Of a stretch of DNA of 5,574 nucleotides, positions 1 to 5,200 are shown piece after piece; positions within the stretch are counted from its first letter, which is position 1, and the number at the start of each line of letters is the position of its first letter. Position numbers and translations under genes: made by a program. The notes beneath the pieces were generated by a model that saw only the letters and a program-made list of their open reading frames with translations, ran no database searches and was not told where the DNA came from. Source of the DNA: CAYMDD01 sp964409675. GTDB lineage: Bacteria; Pseudomonadota; Alphaproteobacteria; Rickettsiales; SXRF01. The DNA lies in the NCBI GenBank assembly GCA_964409675.1, contig CAYPEF010000130.1, forward strand, positions 1-5,574, written 5' to 3'.

Positions 1-262
1 CGAAATCCAAAGTGACGGCACCGTGCTGCATCCCGATCTGGTGGTGGAAGAGGCGATCAAGACAGCTGTACGCATCGCCGCCAGCGCGCCGTTATCCGTG
101 CAAGCGATCAAGCGGGCCACGCTTGCAGGCGCACCGTTACCGCTGGAGCAGGCGCTTGCCTGCGAGATGCAGGAATACCGGAAGCTGATCACGACACAGG
201 ACCGGCAGGAGGGGATTGAAGCTTTTAATGAAAAGCGAAAACCGGTATTTGAAGGAGCATAA
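1..262 (+). CDS. Enoyl-CoA hydratase/isomerase family protein (crotonase fold), C-terminal part only
   Basis: The reading frame is open from the left edge (first full codon at base 2) to a TAA at 260-262, giving 86 residues; the N-terminal two thirds lie outside the window. The visible part matches the C-terminal trimerisation region of crotonase-fold enzymes: a helix rich in Ala/Ile (VRIAASAP), then the family's typical PLSVQAIKRAT stretch, a long helix ending in QEYRKLITTQDRQEG, and the usual ending EAFNEKRKPVFEG. Family knowledge: such enzymes hydrate or isomerise enoyl-CoA thioesters in beta-oxidation and related acyl-CoA catabolism. The oxyanion-hole and catalytic glutamate regions are not in view, so the substrate (short-chain enoyl-CoA, or another crotonase reaction) cannot be decided. 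It converges on the next leftward reading frame with only 2 bases between the two stop codons. The family call is secure; the specific enzyme is not. Confidence 0.88.
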   Translation, partial: EIQSDGTVLHPDLVVEEAIKTAVRIAASAPLSVQAIKRATLAGAPLPLEQALACEMQEYRKLITTQDRQEGIEAFNEKRKPVFEGA

Positions 263-264
263 AG

Positions 265-617
265 TTAGCGATTGAAGCCATGACCGCCTGTGCGTCCCGA
301 TTGGTTGCGGGAATTGATTGAAAAACCCTGTAAAGATGCCGGTCGAGGCGTACCTCCCTGCAATATCAGCGCCTGATTAAATAAGTCATCATAACGCCCA
401 TCTTCTATTCCAGCCCTTTCGAGGGCTCTATGCAAAACGTCAGTTGCTGCGCGTAATGCACGTTGGTCTGCAATATCAAGAGGTGCATCAGCATCAGGTC
501 TTTTTTCTGTAATAGCTTGAATTATCAAATTCAGTTTATTTGCTACTTTCTCATGAAGGCGATGTGCATGATCTTTTCGCTGTCCGATTGATCAGCACTG
601 TGGCCGTTTAGTTCCAC
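265..617 (-). pseudogene. Small gene of unknown function, apparently frameshifted
   Basis: An open frame ends at TAA 265-267 and runs back to an in-frame TGA at 592-594 with no ATG or GTG; its best start in that stretch is a TTG at 528, giving 87 residues. A second frame begins at GTG 617-615 and reads VELNGHSADQSDSEKIMHI before a TAG at 543-545. The two frames join if a single A is added to the A4 run (T4 on the plus strand, 574-577). The joined product would be about 117 residues: a polar N-terminus, the helical stretch HAHRLHEKVANKLNLIIQ, an Ala/Arg-rich helix around ADQRALRAATDVLHRALERAG, and a low-complexity Ser/Arg/Gly tail. No family is recognised, and no membrane segment or signal peptide is seen. 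It may be a decayed gene, a sequencing indel, or an 87-residue gene with a TTG start. The tight convergence with the crotonase stop at 262 suggests that a real gene once ended here. Confidence 0.45.
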
Positions 618-621
618 ATCC

Positions 622-648
622 GTTATAATTTTAATATCTAGATATCAA
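622..648 (-). promoter_or_regulatory. Weak candidate promoter for the leftward small gene
   Basis: On the minus strand TTGATA (648-643) and TATAAC (627-622) each match the sigma-70 consensus at five of six positions, but the spacer is only 15 bases. Transcription would start almost at the GTG at 617, giving an essentially leaderless message. The region is AT-rich, so chance matches are likely. Confidence 0.22.
634..645. repeat. Perfect 12-bp palindrome
   Basis: ATATCTAGATAT is its own reverse complement. It lies in the AT-rich spacer between the leftward small gene and the patatin gene, within the weak leftward promoter candidate. It could be an operator half-site pair or chance in AT-rich DNA; the sequence alone does not decide. 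Confidence 0.3.
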
Positions 649-671
649 CGTTAATCCAAAATTGGCATGTG

Positions 672-686
672 GCCATGAATCATGGC
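672..686. repeat. 15-bp inverted repeat, 7-bp arms around one base
   Basis: GCCATGA and TCATGGC flank a single A, making a nearly gapless dyad about 75 bases before the patatin start codon. The loop is too short for a stable RNA hairpin, so a dimeric DNA-binding protein site is the more natural reading, but no regulator is known from the window. Confidence 0.35.
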
Positions 687-733
687 TGCTGGCAAGGATT
701 CTGATTCCCATAGTATCTCCAAGATGAATGCGT

Positions 734-753
734 TATACTAAAAACAGAAGGGG
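734..753 (+). promoter_or_regulatory. Candidate -10 box and ribosome binding site of the patatin gene
   Basis: TATACT at 734-739 matches the -10 consensus at five of six positions, but no convincing -35 lies 16-18 bases upstream. AGAAGGGG at 746-753 is a strong Shine-Dalgarno sequence ending 8 bases before the ATG at 762, and it fixes that start. If the -10 box is real, the 5' leader is only about 16 bases. Confidence 0.4.
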
Positions 754-761
754 ATATACCC

Positions 762-1727
762 ATGCCCGCCGCGAAAAAAACCGCCCGTCCTTTGTCATCA
801 CCGCTTTCCCTCGCCCTACAGGGCGGCGGCACGCATGCGGCGTTTGCTTGGGGGGCGCTGGATGCACTGCTGGAAAAAAACATTACCATTCATGCGATCA
901 GTGCAGTAAGCGGCGGTTCGATGAACGCGGTGATCCTGGCTGAGGGCTGGCGGCGCAATGGCGCGGAAGGCGCGCGCGAGCATTTGCAGACGTTCTGGCG
1001 CAAGCTCAGCATTGCCGCGCAGCTGCTGCCCTTTCGCCCCGGCACGTTCGACCGGTTTTTAAGCGAAGTCGGTATCGATTTTTCGCCCTCCACCGTAGCG
1101 CTGGATTACCTGACGCGCCTGTTCTCACCCTACCAGTTCAACCTGTTCGACATCAACCCGGTGCGCGGCATCGTGGAGGAAATGGTGGATTTCCCGGCGC
1201 TGTGCAAAAAAGCGCCTTTTGCGCTCTATATCGGTGCCACGCATGCGGGTAGTGGGGAGGGGCGCATTTTCACTGAAGCCGACCTATCGCTGGATGCCGT
1301 GATGGCCTCGGCCTGTCTGCCGTATCTTTTCAAAACCGTGATGGTAGATGATGAGCCTTACTGGGACGGCGGCTATTCCGGCAATCCGCCGCTCTTTCCG
1401 CTCTATGATGGGGAAAGAGCATCAAACGACATCCTGCTGCTGCGCACGCTGCCTGCCGTGGGTGGCGAGGTGCCGACGCAGGCAGCCGATATCCTGGACC
1501 ATGCGACGGAAATCAGCTTCAATGCGTCACTCGCGCATGAGCGCCGGGCGCTGGAGGCGTATAACCGCGCCCATCCGCAGCAAAGCGTGGCGCTGCATAT
1601 CATTGAGTCCGACGAGATGATCGGCACGCTCGGCCGCGCCAGCAAGTTGAACGCGGATTGGAATTTTCTGCTGTACCTGAAAGATCTCGGCGCACAGGCG
1701 GCACAGGACTGGCTCGACGCAAATTAA
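762..1727 (+). CDS. Patatin-like phospholipase family protein
   Basis: The 321-residue product carries the marks of a patatin domain: the glycine-rich oxyanion-hole segment LALQGGGTHAAFAWG at about residues 17-31, the nucleophile elbow around Ser50, and the DGG motif at residues 202-204, whose Asp202 completes the Ser-Asp dyad. Patatin-like enzymes are acyl hydrolases acting on phospholipids or other acyl esters; the substrate here is unknown. The elbow reads A48-V-S-G-G52, so the first glycine of the usual GxSxG is alanine; the nucleophile and the second glycine are retained. No signal peptide or membrane helix is visible, so it is probably cytoplasmic or membrane-peripheral. The length suits a stand-alone bacterial patatin of the RssA-like type. 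The start is supported by a strong ribosome binding site. It stands alone, converging with the leftward block (9 bases between stops). Family assignment is confident; activity is inferred. Confidence 0.92.
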   Translation: MPAAKKTARPLSSPLSLALQGGGTHAAFAWGALDALLEKNITIHAISAVSGGSMNAVILAEGWRRNGAEGAREHLQTFWRKLSIAAQLLPFRPGTFDRFLSEVGIDFSPSTVALDYLTRLFSPYQFNLFDINPVRGIVEEMVDFPALCKKAPFALYIGATHAGSGEGRIFTEADLSLDAVMASACLPYLFKTVMVDDEPYWDGGYSGNPPLFPLYDGERASNDILLLRTLPAVGGEVPTQAADILDHATEISFNASLAHERRALEAYNRAHPQQSVALHIIESDEMIGTLGRASKLNADWNFLLYLKDLGAQAAQDWLDAN

Positions 1728-1736
1728 TTGAAACCC

Positions 1737-2378
1737 TTACTGCGACGGGGAGCTGTTATTTTTTTGCAAGTGAGGCGGGAGCGGAACGACGCCTGGAAAA
1801 TTACGGGGCGCCGGCATCTCCCCGGAGCTGATCTCAGCGCGAATGATAAGATTGCAGACGCCGCTTCCGAGCGAAGGGGTGTCATGCGTTTTATCGAAGC
1901 TGACAGCCAGGTCGCACGCGCCGTTGAGGCGGTACTGCGTTGCGAACCCTATGCCGAGCATATAGGTTTTTCCGCCTGAAGTGCCGGAAAACTGTATGTT
2001 GGCATTGGATATGTTTTCCGTGCTGCCGGGCGTCAGCGAATTAACCGAGGAATGCAGGCGGTAATCTTCCAGCGTATAAAGCGTCAGGTCGAGCAGGTGC
2101 AGGAACTGGCGCTTGCTCATCTCTTGCCGTAGACGCTGCTTGGCGTAATCCGCGCCGTCAGCCTCCCAGTCGATAGCTAGCGTGATGCGCGCATCGTCCA
2201 GCATATCGTTGCGCAGGAACTGCACGATCTGCTCACGGTTGCGCTCTGCCACCGTCATGTCGAAGCGCCGCAGCAGGGCTTCAAGCCTGTCTTTGCGCGT
2301 ATCGTGCAGCCAGAGATACGCAGCAAGCGCTACGCAGGCGGTAAAGAAAAGCAACAGGCTGGCACGTGCGCGGTTCAT
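1737..2378 (-). CDS. Membrane-anchored protein of unknown function
   Basis: 213 residues. The N-terminus has two arginines and then a hydrophobic stretch at about residues 7-24 (ASLLLFFTACVALAAYLWL), which fits a signal anchor with the rest of the protein in the periplasm; a cleaved signal is less likely because no clear AxA site follows. Residues 26-110 look helical and charged (RKDRLEALLRRFDMTVAERN, then a region rich in Asp/Arg/Gln). Residues 120-185 look beta-rich and contain two cysteines, C155 and C175, which could form a disulfide outside the cytoplasm. The C-terminus is Pro/Asn/Ser-rich and probably disordered. No family is recognised with confidence; the layout resembles small periplasmic alpha/beta domains, but that is a guess. 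AAAGGA lies 7 bases before the ATG. It begins 11 bases after the stop of the DUF4870-like gene, so it is probably the last gene of the same transcript. Confidence 0.75.
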   Translation of the reverse strand: MNRARASLLLFFTACVALAAYLWLHDTRKDRLEALLRRFDMTVAERNREQIVQFLRNDMLDDARITLAIDWEADGADYAKQRLRQEMSKRQFLHLLDLTLYTLEDYRLHSSVNSLTPGSTENISNANIQFSGTSGGKTYMLGIGFATQYRLNGACDLAVSFDKTHDTPSLGSGVCNLIIRAEISSGEMPAPRNFPGVVPLPPHLQKNNSSPSQ

Positions 2379-2389
2379 CGGCCTATCCT

Positions 2390-2812
2390 TTATACAATGC
2401 CTGACGGGTTGTTTACCGGTTGCCGCTCAGCCGCCCGCAACGCGCCTTTGATGATACGGTATGCCCACCAGAGCGGAAGCAGCGCGGTAAAGAATACCCA
2501 CAGCGGAAGGCCGCCGAACAGCAGGGCCGACCAGTGCAGGAATGTTGCAAATGCCAGCAGCACTCCCAGCCCCAGACAGGCGAGCAGCCCATACCAGAAG
2601 CTGTTAATAATCCAGGTGAAGTGGCTGGCATATACCGTATCCGTTGCATCCTGCCGCTTGACATATGCTGTAATCACCGTCACCAGCGGCAGGAAATGGA
2701 TGAAAATGCCAAGAGCGTTTAGTCCGTATAAGATCAGCACCGTAGTACGCAATGGGTCCGGCGGCGCGGGCGCTGATGGGGGAACGGGGGCCGGAACCAG
2801 CTCGTTACTCAT
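2390..2812 (-). CDS. DUF4870/Tic20-like integral membrane protein
   Basis: 140 residues. A Pro/Ala-rich cytoplasmic N-terminus (about residues 7-20) precedes hydrophobic segments at about 23-50, 70-92 and 96-120. Between them lie the sequences AYVKRQDATDTVYASHFTW and FWYGLL, and near the end AYRIIKGALRAAERQPV. This order (Tyr-Val-Lys-Arg turn, acidic/Thr loop, Ser-His-Phe, aromatic helix, Arg-Ile-Ile-Lys-Gly end) is typical of small bacterial inner-membrane proteins of the DUF4870/Tic20-like group, whose role is not established. The ATG lies inside the last codons of gcdH; the two genes share 8 bases (ATGAGTAA, 2805-2812), which points to translational coupling, and no strong ribosome binding site precedes it. 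The family call is by pattern recognition and fairly sure; the function is unknown. Confidence 0.82.
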   Translation of the reverse strand: MSNELVPAPVPPSAPAPPDPLRTTVLILYGLNALGIFIHFLPLVTVITAYVKRQDATDTVYASHFTWIINSFWYGLLACLGLGVLLAFATFLHWSALLFGGLPLWVFFTALLPLWWAYRIIKGALRAAERQPVNNPSGIV

Positions 2813-3995
2813 GCTTGAACGCCTGGATGCCGGTGATGGCGCGGCCCAGGATCAGCGCGTGAATGTCATGCGTGCCCTCATAGGTGTTCACGCTCTCCAG
2901 GTTCATCGCGTGACGGATGACATGGTATTCGTCGGCGATGCCGTTGCCGCCGTGCATGTCGCGCGCGGTGCGGGCGATGTCGAGCGCTTTCCCGGCGGAG
3001 TTGCGCTTGATAAGGGAAATCATTTCTGGGACGGACTTGCCCTCATCAATCAGCCTGCCCACGCGCAGGCAGGCCTGCAGGCCGAGGGTGATGTCGGTCA
3101 GCATGTCGGCGAGCTTTTTCTGGATCAGCTGGTTGGAGGCCAGCGGGTTGCCGAACTGCTTGCGCTCCAGCGTGTAATTGCGCGCTGCCTGAAAACAGAA
3201 TTCCGCCGCGCCCAGCGCACCCCAGCCAATACCGTAGCGTGCCTTGTTGAGGCAGGAAAACGGCCCCTTGAGGCCGCTCACGTTCGGCAGCATGGCGGAA
3301 GCGGGCGCTTCCACGTCCTGCAGCATGATGCCGCCGGTGGAGGAGGCGCGAAGCGAAAACTTCCCTTCAATCTTCGGCGCGCTTAAACCCTTCGCGCCTT
3401 TTTCCAGCACGAAGCCCTTGATGGTGCCGTCTTCAATGTCCTTGTGCCCATACACCTTGGCCCATACCACGAAAATATCCGCTACAGGCGAGTTGGTGAT
3501 CCAGAGCTTGGAGCCATTCAGCACGAAACCATCACCCTTGGCTTGCGCCCGGGTTTTCATACCGCCGGGGTCGGAGCCGAAATCCGGCTCAGTGAGGCCG
3601 AAGCAGCCGATCAGCTCGCCGCGCGCAAGCTTTGGCAGGTATTTCTCCTTCTGCTCCTCAGAGCCGAAAGCGTGAATGGGGTGCATCACCAAACTGGATT
3701 GCACGCTCATGGCCGAGCGGTAGCCGGAATCCACCCATTCGATCTCGCGGTTGATCAGCCCCGCCGCCACATGACTGAGGCCCGCGCAGCCGTAACCATT
3801 AATGGTGGCGCCGAATAGGCCGAGCTCGCCCATTTCACGCATGATGTCGGTGTCGAAATGCTCATGCCGGTTAGCTTCGATCACGCGCGGCAGCAGCTTC
3901 TCACGCGAGTAGGCGCGGGCGGTGTCCTGCACCATGCGCTCGTCTTCGGTGAGCTGGTCGGCCAGCAGAAACGCATCTTCCCAGTTCAGCGACAT
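2805..3995 (-). CDS. gcdH: Glutaryl-CoA dehydrogenase
   Basis: 396 residues, the usual length for this FAD-dependent acyl-CoA dehydrogenase. It oxidises and decarboxylates glutaryl-CoA to crotonyl-CoA and CO2 in lysine and tryptophan breakdown, passing electrons to electron-transfer flavoprotein. Signature segments in order: E86 and YRSAMSVQSS (92-101), where R93 and S97 correspond to the human residues that bind the glutaryl carboxylate; CFGLTEPDFGSDPGGM (131-146) and LWITNSP (164-170) of the FAD/substrate site; GKFSLRAS (211-218); ERKQFG (277-282); RDMHGGNGI (345-353); and NTYEGTHDIHALILGR (370-385) with catalytic base E373. Retention of the carboxylate-binding residues separates it from ordinary acyl-CoA dehydrogenases. 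AAGGAA lies 5 bases before the ATG, inside the end of the EF-hand gene, whose stop is 2 bases upstream. It sits fourth of six in a leftward block. Nothing looks broken; the cofactor partner (ETF) is not in the window. Confidence 0.97.
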   Translation of the reverse strand: MSLNWEDAFLLADQLTEDERMVQDTARAYSREKLLPRVIEANRHEHFDTDIMREMGELGLFGATINGYGCAGLSHVAAGLINREIEWVDSGYRSAMSVQSSLVMHPIHAFGSEEQKEKYLPKLARGELIGCFGLTEPDFGSDPGGMKTRAQAKGDGFVLNGSKLWITNSPVADIFVVWAKVYGHKDIEDGTIKGFVLEKGAKGLSAPKIEGKFSLRASSTGGIMLQDVEAPASAMLPNVSGLKGPFSCLNKARYGIGWGALGAAEFCFQAARNYTLERKQFGNPLASNQLIQKKLADMLTDITLGLQACLRVGRLIDEGKSVPEMISLIKRNSAGKALDIARTARDMHGGNGIADEYHVIRHAMNLESVNTYEGTHDIHALILGRAITGIQAFKHE

Positions 3996-3997
3996 GG

Positions 3998-4285
3998 CTA
4001 TTCCTTATCCTTGCAGAGGGTTTTCAGGTTTTGCGAGACCGGGTCTTCCTCGCGGTATTTGACGTATTCTTCAATATCCACTTTCTGGTCGCCGTTGGCG
4101 TCGATGCCTACAATCACCGCCTTGCGGTACTCCGCCGGTACGGCTTTCAACTCCGAAGCGTCGAGAAAACCGTCCTTGCTGGTGTCCAGCTTGTGAAAGA
4201 GCTCCTTATAGTCGGTGACGCAGGCCGCGTGGACCGGGCTTGCTGCAAGCAGCGGCAACAGCAGCCAGTATTGTCTGAAAGCCAT
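3998..4285 (-). CDS. Small secreted EF-hand calcium-binding protein
   Basis: 95 residues from the ATG at 4285. The first 20 residues (MAFRQYWLLLPLLAASPVHA) are a typical signal peptide with cleavage expected after the VHA, so the mature protein of about 75 residues would be periplasmic or secreted. Two EF-hand loops follow: D34-T-S-K-D-G-F-L-D-A-S-E45 and D62-A-N-G-D-Q-K-V-D-I-E-E73. Both have Asp at positions 1 and 5 and Glu at position 12, but the first has Ser and the second Asn at position 3. Calcium binding is expected from the family. C22 and C91 sit at the two ends of the mature chain and may form a disulfide. The frame is open upstream to 4429, but the ribosome binding site and the signal peptide both favour 4285. 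The stop is 2 bases before gcdH, so the two are almost certainly cotranscribed, an unexplained pairing with a cytoplasmic enzyme. Confidence 0.88.
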   Translation of the reverse strand: MAFRQYWLLLPLLAASPVHAACVTDYKELFHKLDTSKDGFLDASELKAVPAEYRKAVIVGIDANGDQKVDIEEYVKYREEDPVSQNLKTLCKDKE

Positions 4286-4292
4286 GGTTATT

Positions 4293-4298
4293 CTCCCT
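4293..4298 (-). promoter_or_regulatory. Ribosome binding site fixing the EF-hand gene start
   Basis: AGGGAG on the minus strand ends 7 bases before the ATG at 4285. It selects this start over upstream in-frame codons such as the ATG at 4303, which would place about six extra residues before the signal peptide and overlap this site. Confidence 0.7.
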
Positions 4299-4300
4299 TG

Positions 4301-4321
4301 CATGGCGGCAATCGTGCCATG
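4301..4321. repeat. Inverted repeat in the EF-hand gene leader
   Basis: CATGGC (4301-4306) and GCCATG (4316-4321) form 6-bp arms around a 9-base loop, just upstream of the EF-hand ribosome binding site. It lies in the 74-base gap that follows the 178-residue gene, the longest gap in the leftward block. No T-run follows on either strand, so it is not a classic intrinsic terminator; it could be a weak RNA hairpin or a protein-binding dyad. Confidence 0.35.
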
Positions 4322-4359
4322 AAAGCGTCGTAAGGGCAATGGGGAAGGTAGATAGATAT

Positions 4360-4896
4360 TCAGCGTAGTTTTGTTGCCTGAACTTTGGGAATATGCTCGG
4401 CAATTAACGCCATGTCGGCTTTTAGGCATTCACAGGCCTGCGCGTAATAATTGCCCAGTTTGTAATGGGAGGTGTAATCGCCTTCAAACGGTTTGCTGCT
4501 GCCGCGGCCTAATGCATCATCCTCAAACGCCAGCGCATTGCAGTGCGCACGCAGCAGGTTTCCCTTAATCGGGTGCAGCTCCTCGCTGATATAGCGAATC
4601 ATATTATTGTCGAATCCGCGCTTTGCCAGTTCCTCTCGGTCATGCAGGACGACATGGTGGCCATTCTTATTAAAGTCTTTATGAAGGTGGATAATTATCG
4701 CTTTAATCCTGGCATGCACCAGCCGTTCCTGCCCCGGCTTTGCCAATGTCATTTCATCGCTTGGAAACCCGCAGGCTGCGTATATGGCATATACCTGTTG
4801 CTGAATTTGCCTGCGCTGCGGTGCAGTCAGTAATTCAACGGGGGTCTCATGATAAATATCGGTCCAGATGGCAGAGGGATAAGACGGTACGCGCAA
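4360..4896 (-). CDS. Uncharacterised soluble protein, start uncertain
   Basis: 178 residues if read from the TTG at 4896, which immediately follows two in-frame TAG codons. There is no signal peptide or membrane helix, and the composition is mixed, with several His and Cys residues. Visible stretches include LTAPQRRQIQQQVYAIYAACGF (about 23-44), predicted helical; HARIKAIIIHLHKDF (about 61-75); and EELHPIKGNLLRAHCNALAFED (about 105-126). A C-terminal segment KLGNYYAQACECLKADMALI looks helical. No family is recognised. The TTG lacks a visible Shine-Dalgarno sequence; the first ATG in frame, M49 at 4752, would give 130 residues but would discard sequence that looks coding. The TTG lies 3 bases after the upstream gene's stop, so translation may depend on termination there. 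By eye the gene is more AT-rich than gcdH. The stop at 4360 is followed by a 74-base gap before the EF-hand gene. Confidence 0.62.
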   Translation of the reverse strand: MRVPSYPSAIWTDIYHETPVELLTAPQRRQIQQQVYAIYAACGFPSDEMTLAKPGQERLVHARIKAIIIHLHKDFNKNGHHVVLHDREELAKRGFDNNMIRYISEELHPIKGNLLRAHCNALAFEDDALGRGSSKPFEGDYTSHYKLGNYYAQACECLKADMALIAEHIPKVQATKLR

Positions 4897-4899
4897 CTA

Positions 4900-5133
4900 C
4901 TATAAAAGCAAATTTACAATGCTCCCGCGGTCCCAATACACCCCCTGCCGCAGGGCGAAGGTGGCATTGGCGATTAAGGTCTTCAATGACTCATTGGAAG
5001 GCACATAATTGACATGCGCGCGCGCGGGCTTCGGGATATCCTGCCGCGCTTGCGCGATTATCTGGCGCTTTTCCTGCCGGTTAGCGCTGACCGAGCTATT
5101 ATTGATGCTGGTGGATTTCAGTTCTATTGCCAT
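4900..5133 (-). CDS. Small uncharacterised protein
   Basis: 77 residues from the ATG at 5133. The N-terminal half is polar and rich in Ser/Asn/Gln/Arg (SINNSSVSANRQEKRQ), with a proline-containing patch IPKPARAHVNYVPSNESL. The C-terminal third reads LKTLIANATFALRQGVYWDRGSIVNLLL: an amphipathic helix, then a compact motif ending in hydrophobic residues, which looks like the conserved part. No signal peptide, membrane helix or known family is recognised. It is the first gene of the leftward block and lies directly behind the bidirectional promoter region; any leader would be only a few bases long, with at most a weak GCGGA as ribosome binding site. Its TAG stop is followed at once by a second in-frame TAG and then by the next reading frame. 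Confidence 0.62.
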   Translation of the reverse strand: MAIELKSTSINNSSVSANRQEKRQIIAQARQDIPKPARAHVNYVPSNESLKTLIANATFALRQGVYWDRGSIVNLLL

Positions 5134-5154
5134 AGTGTCCGCATATTATATAAT
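5127..5154 (+). promoter_or_regulatory. Candidate sigma-70 promoter of trhO
   Basis: TTGCCA (5127-5132, five of six consensus positions) and TATAAT (5149-5154, all six) are separated by 16 bases. Transcription would begin near 5161, giving a leader of about 40 bases. The -35 box overlaps the first codon of the leftward 77-residue gene, and the -10 box overlaps the leftward -10. Confidence 0.6.
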
Positions 5155-5175
5155 CATAAAAATTAATCATCGCAA
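5145..5175 (-). promoter_or_regulatory. Candidate promoter of the leftward six-gene block
   Basis: On the minus strand TATAAT occupies 5150-5145 and would place the start of transcription about 5 bases before the ATG at 5133, a nearly leaderless message. The best -35 candidate, TTGCGA (5175-5170), is 19 bases away from that box; pairing it with the overlapping TATATA (5152-5147) gives a 17-base spacer. Confidence 0.45.
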
Positions 5176-5200
5176 CATAAGACCGCAAGACGGAAATTCC

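Noticed and set aside
680..943. Short open frames on both strands overlapping the patatin start
   Set aside because: They conflict with the patatin frame, and their compositions are typical of out-of-frame translation.
1348..1645. Other-frame and antisense open frames inside the patatin gene
   Set aside because: The translations are Arg/Ser/Cys-rich with no recognisable motif, and the patatin frame is clearly the coding one.
1756..1765. T-rich run just after the patatin stop as an intrinsic terminator
   Set aside because: No GC-rich stem precedes the seven-T run, and the run lies within the 3' end of the convergent gene.
2304..3386. Long rightward open frame of 360 codons
   Set aside because: It lies antisense to gcdH and the two genes after it, whose products match known families or fit an operon. 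Its own translation resembles no family and reflects the GC-rich third positions of the opposite strand.
4286..4429. N-terminal extension of the EF-hand protein to 143 residues
   Set aside because: The extension would place 48 polar residues before an obvious signal peptide, would overlap the upstream gene, and ignores the strong ribosome binding site in front of 4285.
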